Positions 40,401-51,189 of a stretch of 64,000 nt of DNA are shown here, in pieces. The position numbers and the translations under genes were made by a program. The stretch is taken from positions 87,156 to 151,155 of the forward strand of contig JAJKFJ010022346.1 of NCBI GenBank assembly GCA_027382625.1, in the 5' to 3' direction. Source of the stretch: Tetmemena sp. SeJ-2015. Taxonomy: Eukaryota > Ciliophora > Spirotrichea > Sporadotrichida > Oxytrichidae. The notes below the pieces were generated by a model. The model was not told the DNA's origin, made no database searches, and saw nothing but the letters and a program-made list of their open reading frames with translations. How positions within the stretch are numbered: the first letter of the stretch is position 1; each line of letters begins with the position of its first letter.

Positions 40401-40704
40401 CTCTTGATGTTGAGTCTCTCATGAAGGCTTCAGATGGAAAGGGAGCCATGTTCGATCACATGAACTAGAAAAATCTCACTGCAGTGGAGATGGAAGCTTC
40501 AAGAAAGCGTAAGAAGAGAACCTTCACTGACATGACCAACGCTTCAGAGAATAATTCTAATTATTACTTATTGTAGCAGAGAATGATTCTGGATCTACTA
40601 ACACCACTGAAGAGTTCAAAAAGCCTGATCCAGTAGTGAAGAGCGTGAAAGAGTGCCCCTTCAATCCATTTGGAGACGATTCCTGCGACATGTGCGGATC
40701 TTGA
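37472..40704 (+). CDS. RRM1: Ribonucleoside-diphosphate reductase large subunit
   Basis: From about 37472 to TGA 40702-40704. Class I R1 features in order: ATP-cone-like start [67 protein letters not shown] (first active-site Cys in SSCFLL); [19 protein letters not shown]; then NLCCEIMEY and [63 protein letters not shown], and the redox-active CxxC end DSCDMCGS. Two introns and seven IESs are removed. Single-base indels near 40063 (missing T) and 40255 (extra T) must be discounted. The start codon is uncertain: the ATG at 37472 is one base out of frame with VTKRNG. Makes dNDPs with the small subunit. Confidence 0.93.
37678..37833 (+). other. Intron 1 of RNR1, 156 nt
   Basis: GTAAGT..AATTTAG. 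Joins ISYAQN and [10 protein letters not shown] in frame. Confidence 0.85.
38011..38243 (+). other. Intron 2 of RNR1, 233 nt
   Basis: GTAAGT..GCTATTAG. Joins HTYTEQA and [11 protein letters not shown]. Confidence 0.85.
38771..38798 (+). other. IES, pointer AAGATAT (28 bp)
   Basis: Repeats at 38764-38770 and 38792-38798. Joins FNETARY to [12 protein letters not shown]. Confidence 0.95.
38910..38944 (+). other. IES, pointer AAGAG (35 bp)
   Basis: Repeats at 38905-38909 and 38940-38944. Joins KNHGKEE to [11 protein letters not shown]. Confidence 0.95.
39479..39529 (+). other. IES, pointer ATT (51 bp)
   Basis: Repeats at 39476-39478 and 39527-39529. Joins KHRPI to [11 protein letters not shown]. 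The insert has no in-frame TGA, so the frame stays open across it and only protein conservation exposes it. Confidence 0.93.
39649..39687 (+). other. IES, pointer ATGCA (39 bp)
   Basis: Repeats at 39644-39648 and 39683-39687. Joins TIYHAAM to [11 protein letters not shown]. Confidence 0.95.
39947..39991 (+). other. IES, pointer ACC (45 bp)
   Basis: Repeats at 39944-39946 and 39989-39991. Joins PYTTNIYT to RRVLAGEF. Confidence 0.93.
40178..40213 (+). other. IES, pointer CAGC (36 bp)
   Basis: Repeats at 40174-40177 and 40210-40213. Joins TIWEIPQ to [13 protein letters not shown]. Confidence 0.85.
40553..40584 (+). other. IES, pointer CAGAGAAT (32 bp)
   Basis: Repeats at 40545-40552 and 40577-40584. 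Joins TNASEN to [11 protein letters not shown]. Confidence 0.9.
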
Positions 40705-41287
40705 AAGAAAAAGTGTAGGCTAATTTAGTTTTTAAGTATTGTAAGGTCTTATTAAGCAGCGAAAGTACTCTATAAAGACCAATTTTTTGCGAATGTCTGC
40801 CACTTAGTTTATTACTTTTCTATTAAGAAATTGTTACAAAATTCAAAAATTCCTTTATTTTCTTCAGAATTAAAAAAGAAAGATAAAATAAAAAATTGCA
40901 AGATTCTTTTAATTAATCTTCTAATTGGAACTTTATTTAAATATTAAGAATCCTTAATCAGTTTGTTACAGTAAAATTTTTAGATGAAATTAATTTTTTA
41001 AGGATACAAATATCAATTATTCATATCAAACTCATCAAAATTAATTACGATAAAAAGTAAATGAACTTTTCTCTGTTTAAAAATATATAATAAAGATAAT
41101 AGCGATACATTATAAGGGATTCGTTAAAAACTAATAATGGGTTAATTATTTCTTATATTATATTGAATTATCTTAATCATTGTATATTCTAACATCTAAT
41201 TACACATTGATAAATTAAAGTTCATTTAAAAAGTTTTTGACTCAGTATATATACTTAAAACAAGATACAGACATAATAAATTTATAA
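40705..41287. other. AT-rich intergenic
   Basis: Very AT-rich, no gene seen downstream of RNR1. Confidence 0.5.
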
Positions 41288-41860
41288 ATGAATGATGATG
41301 AGTAACAACATGATCTAATATTATCCAAACAAGAACAACTTGAGGAGAAAATAAAAACTCTTTAAATTTAAGGAATATAATTCAGCTAATCTAATATCTC
41401 GATAAGAGATACTCTTCAGAACGATTTGAGATACCCCATCTAGTTTTAAAACTGGACTTCCAAAGTTCAAGAATTAGAGAGGAAACTTACTTATAACGAC
41501 AGGAATCACTAGAGAGAAACGCTTTTACAAAAAACTTTAGAGGAGTACCTCTCATTCTAGCCATCTTAATTTTAAAACATAGAATCTTATTATTTCTTTC
41601 TCAGCTTTGATATTTCTTTTGGCACATTTTTCGCAAATTTTGATGATAGTAGTGAAGCTAGCGTACGTCCTAATAGATATAATATTAATGAGTAGATATT
41701 TTTATTAATGAAGATCCTTTTAAGATTTCAATGGCAAGGATTCAGAATATATAGAAGAGATAATCGCCTTGGCTATTTTCTTGCTCCAGTTCTTGATCTG
41801 CATCTGTTTTTCTAAAGTTTATATAAATTTATAAATTTAAGTGTATATGCTTTAGAATGA
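41288..41860 (+). CDS. Unknown Gln-rich coiled-coil protein
   Basis: ATG at 41288 (MNDDEQQHDLILSKQEQ) to TGA 41858-41860, open throughout in the ciliate code (about 190 codons). A helical N-terminus (LEEKIKTLQIQGIQ, KVQELERKLTYNDRN) is followed by a hydrophobic part that may include an unrecognised in-frame IES. No family assigned. Confidence 0.4.
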
Positions 41861-42502
41861 GAAGACTAGACTATAATTTTTGAAGCGCCATAGCTAAAAA
41901 TGTCTATTCATCCTTATTTTATTCTACTTAAAATTAATTCTCAACTTATATTTATCTTTAAAACTTCAGTTTCTTCTCGTCGGAATGCTAGTGTACTTTC
42001 TTGTAAATTTATAAATATGTATTTTATTATCTAACTCTATATTGTGTTTCAGTTCCAGAACAAAGTTTAAATAATTTGTAAATACAATTTAAATTTTTAT
42101 GAAGATTAAGATTCATAGCTTGTTGGAGAATTAAAATCATTTACCTTGAATTCTTATATATTCTATAGATTAAATTTAGAATCAGATTTTTTTGGATTCT
42201 TGCAAATTTCAGTGCTTTTATCTGTAGTTATTACACTCTCATAGGATAAGAAAAACTTCTAATTAAAACTTTTAGGAGTTCCAATCCAATGAAATAATTC
42301 AATTACTTCACACTTTTCCCATCAGATATAAGTAGAACACTTTTCTTATACTTTAATTTACTTAGAAGTCTTAATTTCATTAAAATCTCACACAGAAAAA
42401 ACTTTTACCTCCCGACAGAAAAAGTAAGATGATTAGTATTAATTTCAAAAGATAGATTGAAAGATAAGATTTAAAAAATAAAATCCTTATAAAATGTAAT
42501 GA
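41861..42502. other. AT-rich intergenic
   Basis: No gene seen. Confidence 0.45.
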
Positions 42503-43530
42503 ATGGAAAACAGAAAATTAACAACAGCTTCCACATACAATGTGACATAATAACTTTTACCAAGATCAACAACCCTCAAATTACAGTCACACTCGAACTA
42601 ACTTATAAACTCGTCTCTTGAGTCTCAGACAGACTTTTTGAACTAGCCGTCTTTAATGGAAAGTCATCTTACAATAGCACTTCAGAGAAGTCAGTTCTTG
42701 AGTTTAAGGCGAGTCATCGGACTCATTCAGAGAAATGTAACCATCAAACAAGTCAAGTAAAGGAGGGAGATGCTTTTGGAGAGAGCACAATTAGACTCTT
42801 ACACTCTTGAGCCTTCATTTATAAATTACACAATTTATATAACTTCATTTTCGCAGACTTTTTATTTACTAGCAAACATTTCCCTAATTGCGTTGGAAGT
42901 ACTGAAATTTCTCTTGATACTAGTTTATTCAATTCATTTTATGCTCTTTATTCATATCTAAATATTCTGATGAGCTTCAACTATACTTCTCTGAACTATT
43001 GCCGTTTGTCGTGGTGCTTATTCAAAATCTTGTGGCTATTCTCTTTTCAGCACATTCAAAAACTTTATTTTAAGTTATTATGTTTCTTTTTAAAGCAGGT
43101 ACATGATGTAAGAGGAGAGGCAGCGAAAAAATTTCTTGCACGGTTCAAAAAGAGAAATTAGGTTTACTTTCTACTACACCAAATAAGATGGTATTTATAT
43201 TTAGTAAATTAATTTAACACCAATGATAAGTTTTCTAGTTATTATAGTTACCTTCAAGACTGTATTGAAATTCATAATATTTTAAATTTAGCTTATTGCA
43301 AACATGGTAGAGCGCCAAATGACTTAATTATAAACATATTTAAATTTATTAGACGTAGATCATAATTAACGAGTGTGTGCTCATAGGAATTCTTGAGTTC
43401 TCAATATCAGCAGCTGCAATAAACTAAATAAGGCTTGACCATGTAAAATTTTCACACTCTTTGTTAAGTGCAAATCGAAAAGATTAATGGTTTTGAAGTT
43501 TTATATCCAAATTCAAGCTCCCAAAACTGA
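42503..43530 (+). CDS. Unknown protein, interrupted
   Basis: ATG at 42503 (MENRKLTTASTYNVTQQ) runs open to TGA 42968-42970. A second frame from 42970 runs to TGA near 43528, ending FEVLYPNSSSQN. The first part has helical basic stretches (RRVIGLIQRNVTIKQVKQRR). The regions 42830-42960 and 42990-43090 are strongly hydrophobic and AT-rich and may be IESs rather than membrane segments. Function unknown. Confidence 0.35.
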
Positions 43531-43659
43531 AATAATTTCTTAAGATTTTCATCAGCCTTTATTTTTGTTTAATTTATTGCGAATCCCAATTCCTATCACG
43601 TATATTACTTTGATCTTTAGCTATTTCGAAGTAATATAATATAAAATACTTAGAATTTA

Positions 43660-44720
43660 ACTTTATTCTTAGTCATCTTCTGAGAACCTGTTAGTAATCA
43701 GCGTAATTTATAGCGCTTATTACAACACCCGGAGTAGATTAGCCAGCCTCAGAATAAGCCTTATTGCTCAGTCCATATCCATTAGCACTTCTTTCTGGGC
43801 TCACAAGTTTCCTTACTATAGCAGCTTTGCTGAGTCTATGGGCACTTTTCTCTCTTGAGCTCTCACCTGTCTCTCTGTTTCCAACCATCATACTTGCTTT
43901 AATTATCAGAACAGGTTGATTTTATAATTATTGCATTGACACTCACATTTTAACTTGCTCTTTAGGATGCTCCTGGAACCTTGACTGGCATTTATCTTAG
44001 CTGCTTGAGTAACTCAATCTCCTCTTAAAGTTTTCTCTCCTTGTTTGTGAGATTCTCCACCTCAGCTCTGATTTGTTTTTTCCTCTCTTCTTCTCTTTCT
44101 CTTTACTCTCTAAGTCTTTCCGCTTTATAGGTGCCCAACTAATGTTCTTCATTTTCTAACTTCTTAATCATATTCTGTCTAATTATTATAAGATAGAAGC
44201 ATTTATTGAATTAGTGCCATTTACAAATGAATTTGGAAATAACTCCATCTCCTCTTGCTTGCGCTTTCTCTCAAGCTCTCTCTTGAAGTTTTACTCCTGC
44301 TCGAAATCGTAAGTATCCGGTAACAACAGTCTCTTGTCTTCCTATTGTTTGTATTACTTGGCCTACTTTTGTTCCTCTCTCCACTCTTACTATCTCTGCA
44401 AGAACTCCTCCTTCTGTTTTCTTCTGAGTTCCTGCTCAACAGCCTCTCTTTGTCTTTGTTGCTCCCACTCAAACTCTAGTTCTTTAAGTTGCTATTCCTT
44501 CTCGTGACTCTTGAGAGCCAGTTTTTCTTCTCTTTCCATTTCAGCCTTGAGCTTTGAAAGTGTTTACTGAATTTGAGAGACAGTCTGCTTCTTGGAAGAG
44601 ATGTTGCGCTTGTGCTCTGAAGACTCTGCCAAAGACAGAGATTCTCTAGAGTGGATCTAATTATTCAACTCGTTTTTGGCATCTTAAATTGTTTCAGTCC
44701 TATTCAAATTTAAACACGAG
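43660..44720 (-). CDS. Coiled-coil protein
   Basis: Minus-strand frame with long Glu/Lys/Gln/Arg helices: QIQQTLSKLKAEMEREEKLA, LEFEWEQQRQREAVEQELRR, then RLLLPDTYDFEQEQNFKREL and KRKQEEMELFPNSF. After an AT-rich break at about 44165-44220 (IES or intron) further helices follow, down to 43970. The N- and C-termini were not fixed. A cytoskeletal or ciliary role is plausible but not shown. Confidence 0.5.
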
Positions 44721-44929
44721 GAACGAAAATATTATCAGGAATTAAAAAAATTTGACTTTCTGCTCTGTGAATTAAACCCAAATCATAAATAAATGAGCTT
44801 TATCTGCCCACAGCTTTAGATTGAAGATTCATGCAAAAAGTAAAATTATCACTTTCTAATTAAGATACTTTAATGATTATTGTAAAAACTTAGTTTCCAT
44901 ATCAATAACTGTGATTTTGGGGTTATGAA

Positions 44930-47873
44930 TGTCCTCTCATCTTTGACTGATCTCCCTACTTATGCAAGAAATGCTTGGGATTAAAGGTAATATGGCCTTC
45001 ACTTGAATTGTTATCACCAAAAATAATAAATATCAGGTGAGGCCATTAGTCTAGAGCTGAGAGCAGCTACAGGAGATTTAAGTCTATTCACTCCATGGTT
45101 TCTGCCAACTGATTTCTACCTACCAAAAATATAATAAATCATTAGGAGACTTAAGATAGGTGCTGTTTCCCAAACTACTTCCTACTACACTAGATGTGAT
45201 AGTAGGTGGCTTGAGTTAGTCTTCTGTGTAACCTCGCAACATTTTAGTGAATTTTGTTAAAGCATTTGCAGTCAAGAGATAATTTTGAAACAAGAGGATA
45301 GTAGAATCTACAGTTGAAATAGCAGGCTAAGAGGAAGACCCCGATTAGAAAGATGGATTAGGCTAGAAAGATTCACTTAGAGATTAAATTTAGCTGAAAT
45401 GAGGATTGCTATATTTAAATGAGTATCAACTTAGTAATCTCAATCTAATCTAATTATTTGGATAACTTTATCTGATTCAATAAGATCCTTTACTCTCTTT
45501 AAGCCTTGTATAATCCTACCGCCATTACTAAATTACTTCTTTACCTCTTCCCAACTTTAATCCACCATAGTTTTTTTGTCATTGGATAGCATAATTGGCG
45601 ACCCGTCCTATTCAAAGGCTCCTACTAAGTAATATAGCAAAGCTAAGCCTATTTAAAGTTCAACTCCTTTGCCAGTGAATCCTCTAAATCTCAGTACATC
45701 TTTGGCCTTAATTAAATCCAAGCAGACTTCATAGTTTTCCAGCAGCTACTGATATAGTTCTGTTTACTCTTCATTCAATTAAGCTAAAGCTTGATAGAAA
45801 GCACTTTATTCCTGATTAGAGATAGAACTAACTTGCTTTGATCTAGAAAGAGGTTACTTTCTTGCAGACAGCTATGATGACTATGAAGATTGCTGGCTTT
45901 GCTCAGGTTAATGATGCGGAAGGTAAGAAAGTCTTGAATTTTTACCCATGACACTTGTTCTTTATGATTCTGAAGGTACTTGATCGATTACATTTATAGG
46001 CTGAAGCTGATTGTTGAGATTTAATTGCTGCTACTAGTTTTTCAGGAATTAGCTGTTGTTCATATATGAACCTGATATCTTACTCTTCTCAATTTTGGCT
46101 TGCTAATCCTAGATAAATTGAGAGACCTTCCGCTGGAGAGATTCACTCAACTCCACTTTCTTCTCATTCGCAAGTTGACCCTCGCTCAAGCTTTGTTAAG
46201 AATTACGTAGCATATTAGAAGCAAATATAGAATAAATTTAGAGTGACTGCTAATTGCTCTTCTTAACTCATTCTACAGATCTAAAGCTTTTAGGTAATCG
46301 AAAGACTTGGGTTAATAAACTTCAATATCTCTAACTAGTTGATCTAGAATATCCAAAAGTTGATGAGGAGTCTGAGAAATAATTTACTCTTGGTTATTTT
46401 AGCCACTTAAGCTTTCCCTTGGCTCCTATTACTGCTTGAGATTCTTTATTGCTTAATTTGGGTAAGGTTGAATAGGAACTTTTGAGCCTTTCTATTCTTC
46501 TCTCTGTATCTCTAATTAATATCTTTAATGCTCAATCCCATAACCCTGACTTATGAGCTAATCCTATTTTTTATATAAAGGTATGCTTATAGGAGATTGA
46601 GTGCTAGCAGGGTTGATTTACAGACTCTCTTACTTGCTCTAAATGGTTGAACTTAAAGGGATGCTTTTGGATCAAATTCTCTTTACTCTTGATTCTAAGA
46701 AGGCTAAAACTAAAGAATGATGCAAAATACCCATAATGAAAATGATATAAAGCATAGGCGGCGTAACAGTTGAGCCTTAAGATTCCCTATCATTTAACTC
46801 GTAAGTGTTGTCAGTGATTTAATGCTTTAGAATTGGCTATTACTGCCTCAGCTATGACTGCTAAGATTCAAGCTAGCTTTGAGCTCTTTTTTGTGAAGTG
46901 CCTGAGATCTAGTTTTAAAGCTCTTCAGGAATCTACTTATAAGATTTGCCTGGACTCATCGGATTAAAATAACCTCTCTTATCAGTATTTATAAAATCAC
47001 TTCACATTAAGGCATCAAGAAATTATTTTTAAAGCCAATAAACCCAAGAGTGCTTCCTTTAGCTCGTTCATTAAAATCTTCCTAATCACTATCACTCTCT
47101 GGCTCTTCTCTTTAAAGAGCCTCTCTCTCATACATGATATTTTGTATCTAATTGTTACTCTCTGCACGACTTTAGTCTTAAAATCTTTGATCCTCCAACT
47201 CACTCCTTCTTAAATCATCACCGCTTTGTTTAATTTTTATAAACAACTTATCAATATTTTGCTTATGTCTGGATTATTGAGTTCTCTGTTAGCTGATGTA
47301 CTTCTTTCTCCATTAACTTGACTGACTTGCTGGAACTATTTTGATCTTGACAAGGCTTTTTCTTGATTCTGGTAGGGAATCCTTCTCTATAAGCATTTTA
47401 GCATATCTTGAAGCTTAAAAGATACTACTTACAATTGGTTGGTAGCTTTTGTCTGTAGAATCTCGGTGAGAAAGTGGCTGCACTTGCGATATGTTAGCTG
47501 CTAGAGACTTCTTGTTCTTCTCATGAGTTCTCTGAGTAAGCTAAGAACCATTTTGACGTTCACTCTCAATAAGTCTATCAGCTTTAAATAAAGAAATCAA
47601 ACATTTCATTTCAGCGATTGCTTAGTTGTCAATTCCTAATCCACCCCCAATTCTCAGCTTTTATTAGCTTTAGTTGTTGCTTGTTTTGATTGCTGCTTTA
47701 TCTTAAATCTAGTTAACACCATCTCTATCCTGATTCTTATTAGAGTTGCTAGCAATATTTTTTATCATAACTTTAGGTTAATTCTCTCTCTTGTTTTGTA
47801 ATTGCTCCGGCAGGCTCTACTACTGATTGACAAAACTATGTTCTTTTGATTTAGGAGGAGTCTTAAACATCAT
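44930..47873 (-). CDS. Large Gln/Ser-rich protein, unknown
   Basis: ATG at 47873 (MMFKTPPKSKEHSFVNQQQ), open for several hundred codons. Segments: KLRIGGGLGIDNQAIAEMK, YAKMLIEKDSLPESRKSL, LKKHLRRSELEDQRFQ-like basic stretches, REEPESDSDQEDFNERAKG. Below about 46.9 kb it continues as Gln/Ser-rich coding to about 44.95 kb with unmapped breaks. No domain recognised. Confidence 0.45.
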
Positions 47874-48239
47874 AAATATATAATTGCAAATCTGCTGCAA
47901 GTACTGACTGGATTATTCTTGATGTTGGTGGCTTTTAGAAGTGCTGATTAATTATAAAAATACTACACTTGCTTAATTTTATATTTAATGATTGAGCTTT
48001 AGTTCTTCCTCATTAAAGTTGAGATGACTTATTAAATCGAATCAAATCAATAATAAGATATAATTTAATCATTCTTAATCAATGCAATAACTCATTTCCT
48101 CTCTGATAAATTTTATTTGGTCTTCTATAATTCAAGCCTCTCTTACTAGCATATAAGAATCATTTTAGCAAAATGCGAATAAGAAAATTAAAGATCACCT
48201 AAAGCTGTTTAGATTAGTAGTCTTAAATAATTTGATATT
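47874..48239. other. AT-rich intergenic
   Basis: No gene recognised between the divergent genes on either side. Confidence 0.4.
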
Positions 48240-48843
48240 TGAAAGAGAAAAGGGTAATAACAGAATTAGATAGAATGAAAGCATAGAGGAATAGTTTTAG
48301 GATATTTTCATAGATCTACTAGGCAGTTATTTTGCTTTTAAACTGGTTCACTAAAGAGCGATTTGAGATTTGAAGAGGTCCAGGAAAAAGAATCTCGATG
48401 GAGTGTCTTCTCTAGGAGATTTTACAACACTTGCACCTTAAGATTTTGAATTAGCCTTCAAGTATGCTCATGAAGCAGGAGGAAATTATTTAGTTTACAA
48501 TTTATAAGTTCATAAATATTAAATGGACATACTTTCAAGTGGCAAAGTTAAATCTATTCTACTGATAAAGTAGATGGAAAAGAATCCAGGCATTCAGCAG
48601 ATGAAAGAGCTAGATGGAGACATGTAGTTTGTTGGCTAGGTCATTTGATAAATGGGTAAATAAAGCGCAAAACACGTATTCATATTCTCAAAAATAATTT
48701 AATTTTGATTATCTATTCATGTTCAGGATTTGTTAACTTTGAGGGGTTACAAATGGACAGCTGAATTTGACTTTTAGAGAGCAGAGTATCATAAAAGAGA
48801 ACTCAGCAAGAAGTCAAAACCAGTAGATAAAACCAAATCATAA
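48240..48843 (+). CDS. Small unknown protein
   Basis: Coding blocks DGVSSLGDFTTLAPQDFELA and HKYQMDILSSGKVKSILLIK, then after an AT-rich break at about 48650-48725, DLLTLRGYKWTAEFDFQRAE and YHKRELSKKSKPVDKTKSQ before TGA. An upstream piece (48240-48370) is less clear. Family not recognised. Confidence 0.45.
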
Positions 48844-49016
48844 TGACATTGAAAACCGATAGTTTTAACTTAAGCTTTCAATAGAGTGTCATTTATTTAC
48901 ATGAAGGGTTAATTTTCCTAAAAATTTTCTTATCTTTGCCAAAATCTAATGACGATTGCTATTTTGTGAATCAAATTTGGAGAGAAATATTATAGATTAC
49001 TTGAAAATTTGTAAAA

Positions 49017-50758
49017 ATGCAATCAACTGGCTACAATAGAAATTTCTTAAATCAGTCCACTTAGCAACCTCCAAATGCACCTCCCTAATTTCACTACTTG
49101 CCACATAGCGTGAGCTAGGAATTCCCATAGAAATTTGATGATCAAAAGACGGGTTAGTAACTAGACGAATAGCAGAAGGACTCTTTCATTTCAAATACTA
49201 ATTCAGAGTCATTTAACCCTCAGACTGGCGTTTACTAAATGCCCTCACAATCACAATCCACATTCTACGTCAGCGGCTCTGGTAGTCCTCATGGAGGTTA
49301 ACCCAACCACAACTTCCAATCTTTCTAGAACTTTAATAACTAGCCGCCTTATCTGCCTCAGTCCTAATTTTCTCTTTACAACCAATAAATTTTGAGTTAA
49401 GTAGGCTAGATCTTACTATATCTTGATTATGTTTAGTAGAGATACATGAAGATACACTTGAATGAGGGTTCAAACACTCCTCCTGGCTCAACTATGCATC
49501 TCTCATATTAGCTGAATGCAAGCACTGATCAGCTCTCACAGCCTGACCTTCCAAAGCAACAGTATAAGACGTTTTAGAATATCCCTTCTTCATAGATGCC
49601 CACTTAGAGTAGTCAATTAAAACATCAAGATGAGCACAAATAGGATAAGGAGCACCATGAACAGCATGATCATCCATTCACAAAGTAAGTACATGGAACC
49701 TAGAATGTTTATGAGAAAGGAATTGATCATCATGGACACAAGGATGATAAGATTCATAAGAACACTTAAATACATGGCCATAAAGAGCAGCAAACTGTCT
49801 AGTAGCAATTGCAATAGAAAGAACTCAAGCAATAGAAATAGAAGGAGTAAGTCAATCATAATCATGAGAAGTCTCATCCCTAACTTCAATCACAGCATAT
49901 AAATCACAATAGTAATTTTGCCTCTATCATGCATGCTCAATCTCAACAGTAGCTACCTTTTCAAAGGTATAACCATCAGGGACTATCTCAGCTTCAACAT
50001 TACCAACAGCCAAACAGCTCGCTTCTTGAGTAAATAGACAAATTTACGGTGCATACTCCAGCTGGTGGTAGCTTGATTGGAACTTAAAGTGCTCTTGGAA
50101 GTTAAATATGTGGAGGAATCAATGCTAGCGTTCATCAAAATCCTATAGGATTAAGCAGCTTGAATCTTAATTAATTCAAGTACGAGAGCTAAAGTGTCAG
50201 AGGAGATGGAATTAGAATGGCGATACCTCAGAGTCCTTTACCTATGTATTATCAGCCTATGCTTTCTAGAAGAGATGATCCTATTTTGAATGACCCACTA
50301 GTCTTTCTCCACCTCTCACCTTCGTCAAGAATAACTCAATTTGATCTTATAAGTGTTAATATAAAATTGAGGTTCAATTAGAGATTAGGCTTCCCTTTTC
50401 GAAAGAATTGGAGGCATGGATGGTTGCACAAAAATCGTGGAGGGTATGTATCAGAAAGTCTGGAATGATCCAGATCTTGCTGACTTCTTTCGAAAATCTG
50501 ATAAGCATCATCAAATCAAGAAGATGTCCCTGTTTAAATATCATTCATTTGCAATATAATTGAGTTCTTTGCTTATACACGGGAGGTAGAGATGATTGGG
50601 AAGGCAGAAGTATGAAAGAGATGCATCAAGGGAAGGGAATCGGAAGTCAGCAGTTTGAAAAGATGGTGAGTCATATTAAATAAACAATGCAGGAACTTGG
50701 ACTCATGGAAATATTGATGGAGGAACTTGTAGAAAACAAAATTTTCACTTTAATTTGA
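49017..50758 (+). CDS. Truncated haemoglobin with long Gln/His-rich N-terminus
   Basis: ATG at 49017 (MQSTGYNRNFLNQSTQQPPN). About 430 residues of Gln/His/Asn/Ser-rich sequence (for example HKQDKEHHEQHDHPFTKQ) precede a group-I-type truncated globin. The globin opens SLFERIGGMDGCTKIVEGMY and WNDPDLADFFRKSDKHHQIK, where the Tyr of EGMYQKV fits B10. After a break at about 50533-50577 it continues TGGRDDWEGRSMKEMHQGKG, where the His fits F8, the haem ligand, and then FEKMVSHIKQTMQELG. TGA at 50756-50758. IES 50342-50379 (pointer TCAATT) joins NNSI to RDQASLF; one missing base near 50298 must also be discounted. Haem/O2/NO chemistry is inferred from the fold; the N-terminal role is unknown. Confidence 0.75.
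50342..50379 (+). other. IES, pointer TCAATT (38 bp)
   Basis: Repeats at 50336-50341 and 50374-50379. Joins LTFVKNNSI to RDQASLFERIGG, linking the N-terminal extension to the globin domain. Confidence 0.75.
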
Positions 50759-50759
50759 A

Positions 50760-51185
50760 TAAGAAAGATTGGACTTACTAAAGCCAGCTTACTTAGAGGA
50801 AGATTGATCATCATCAGAATTTATCAAGGTGTGATTCATAGATAGTTCAGAATTATAGTTGATTATAATATTTAGACAAGAGATTGAGGATATTAATTTA
50901 TTAATTGATAAGATAAATTAAGGAACAAACTTGCTTTCATAATCTGCCTCCCTATTTATCAAAAGCTTTAATTAGATATTTTAATGCCAAATAATGTCCC
51001 TTTCCTAATCCTTAACGCTTAGGATTATAAACATACTTAATATTCGGTGCTTATAATTTTTAAGGACTTAAATTTATCTATAAAGTGGATAGAAAGAGTC
51101 CGTTGCGACCTTATTTGAATATTCGCCGCCATGAATAAATATATCTCTGTAATATAGAATATTTAAACATATTTTTAATCTGTCC
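50760..51185. other. Spacer
   Basis: No convincing gene between the globin stop and the Nudix gene 3' end. AT-rich. Confidence 0.35.
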
Positions 51186-51189
51186 AATT

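Noticed and set aside
49617..49902. 90-codon ORFs on both strands within the globin gene
   Set aside because: Out of frame with the long Gln/His-rich reading frame, and low complexity arises from repeated codons.
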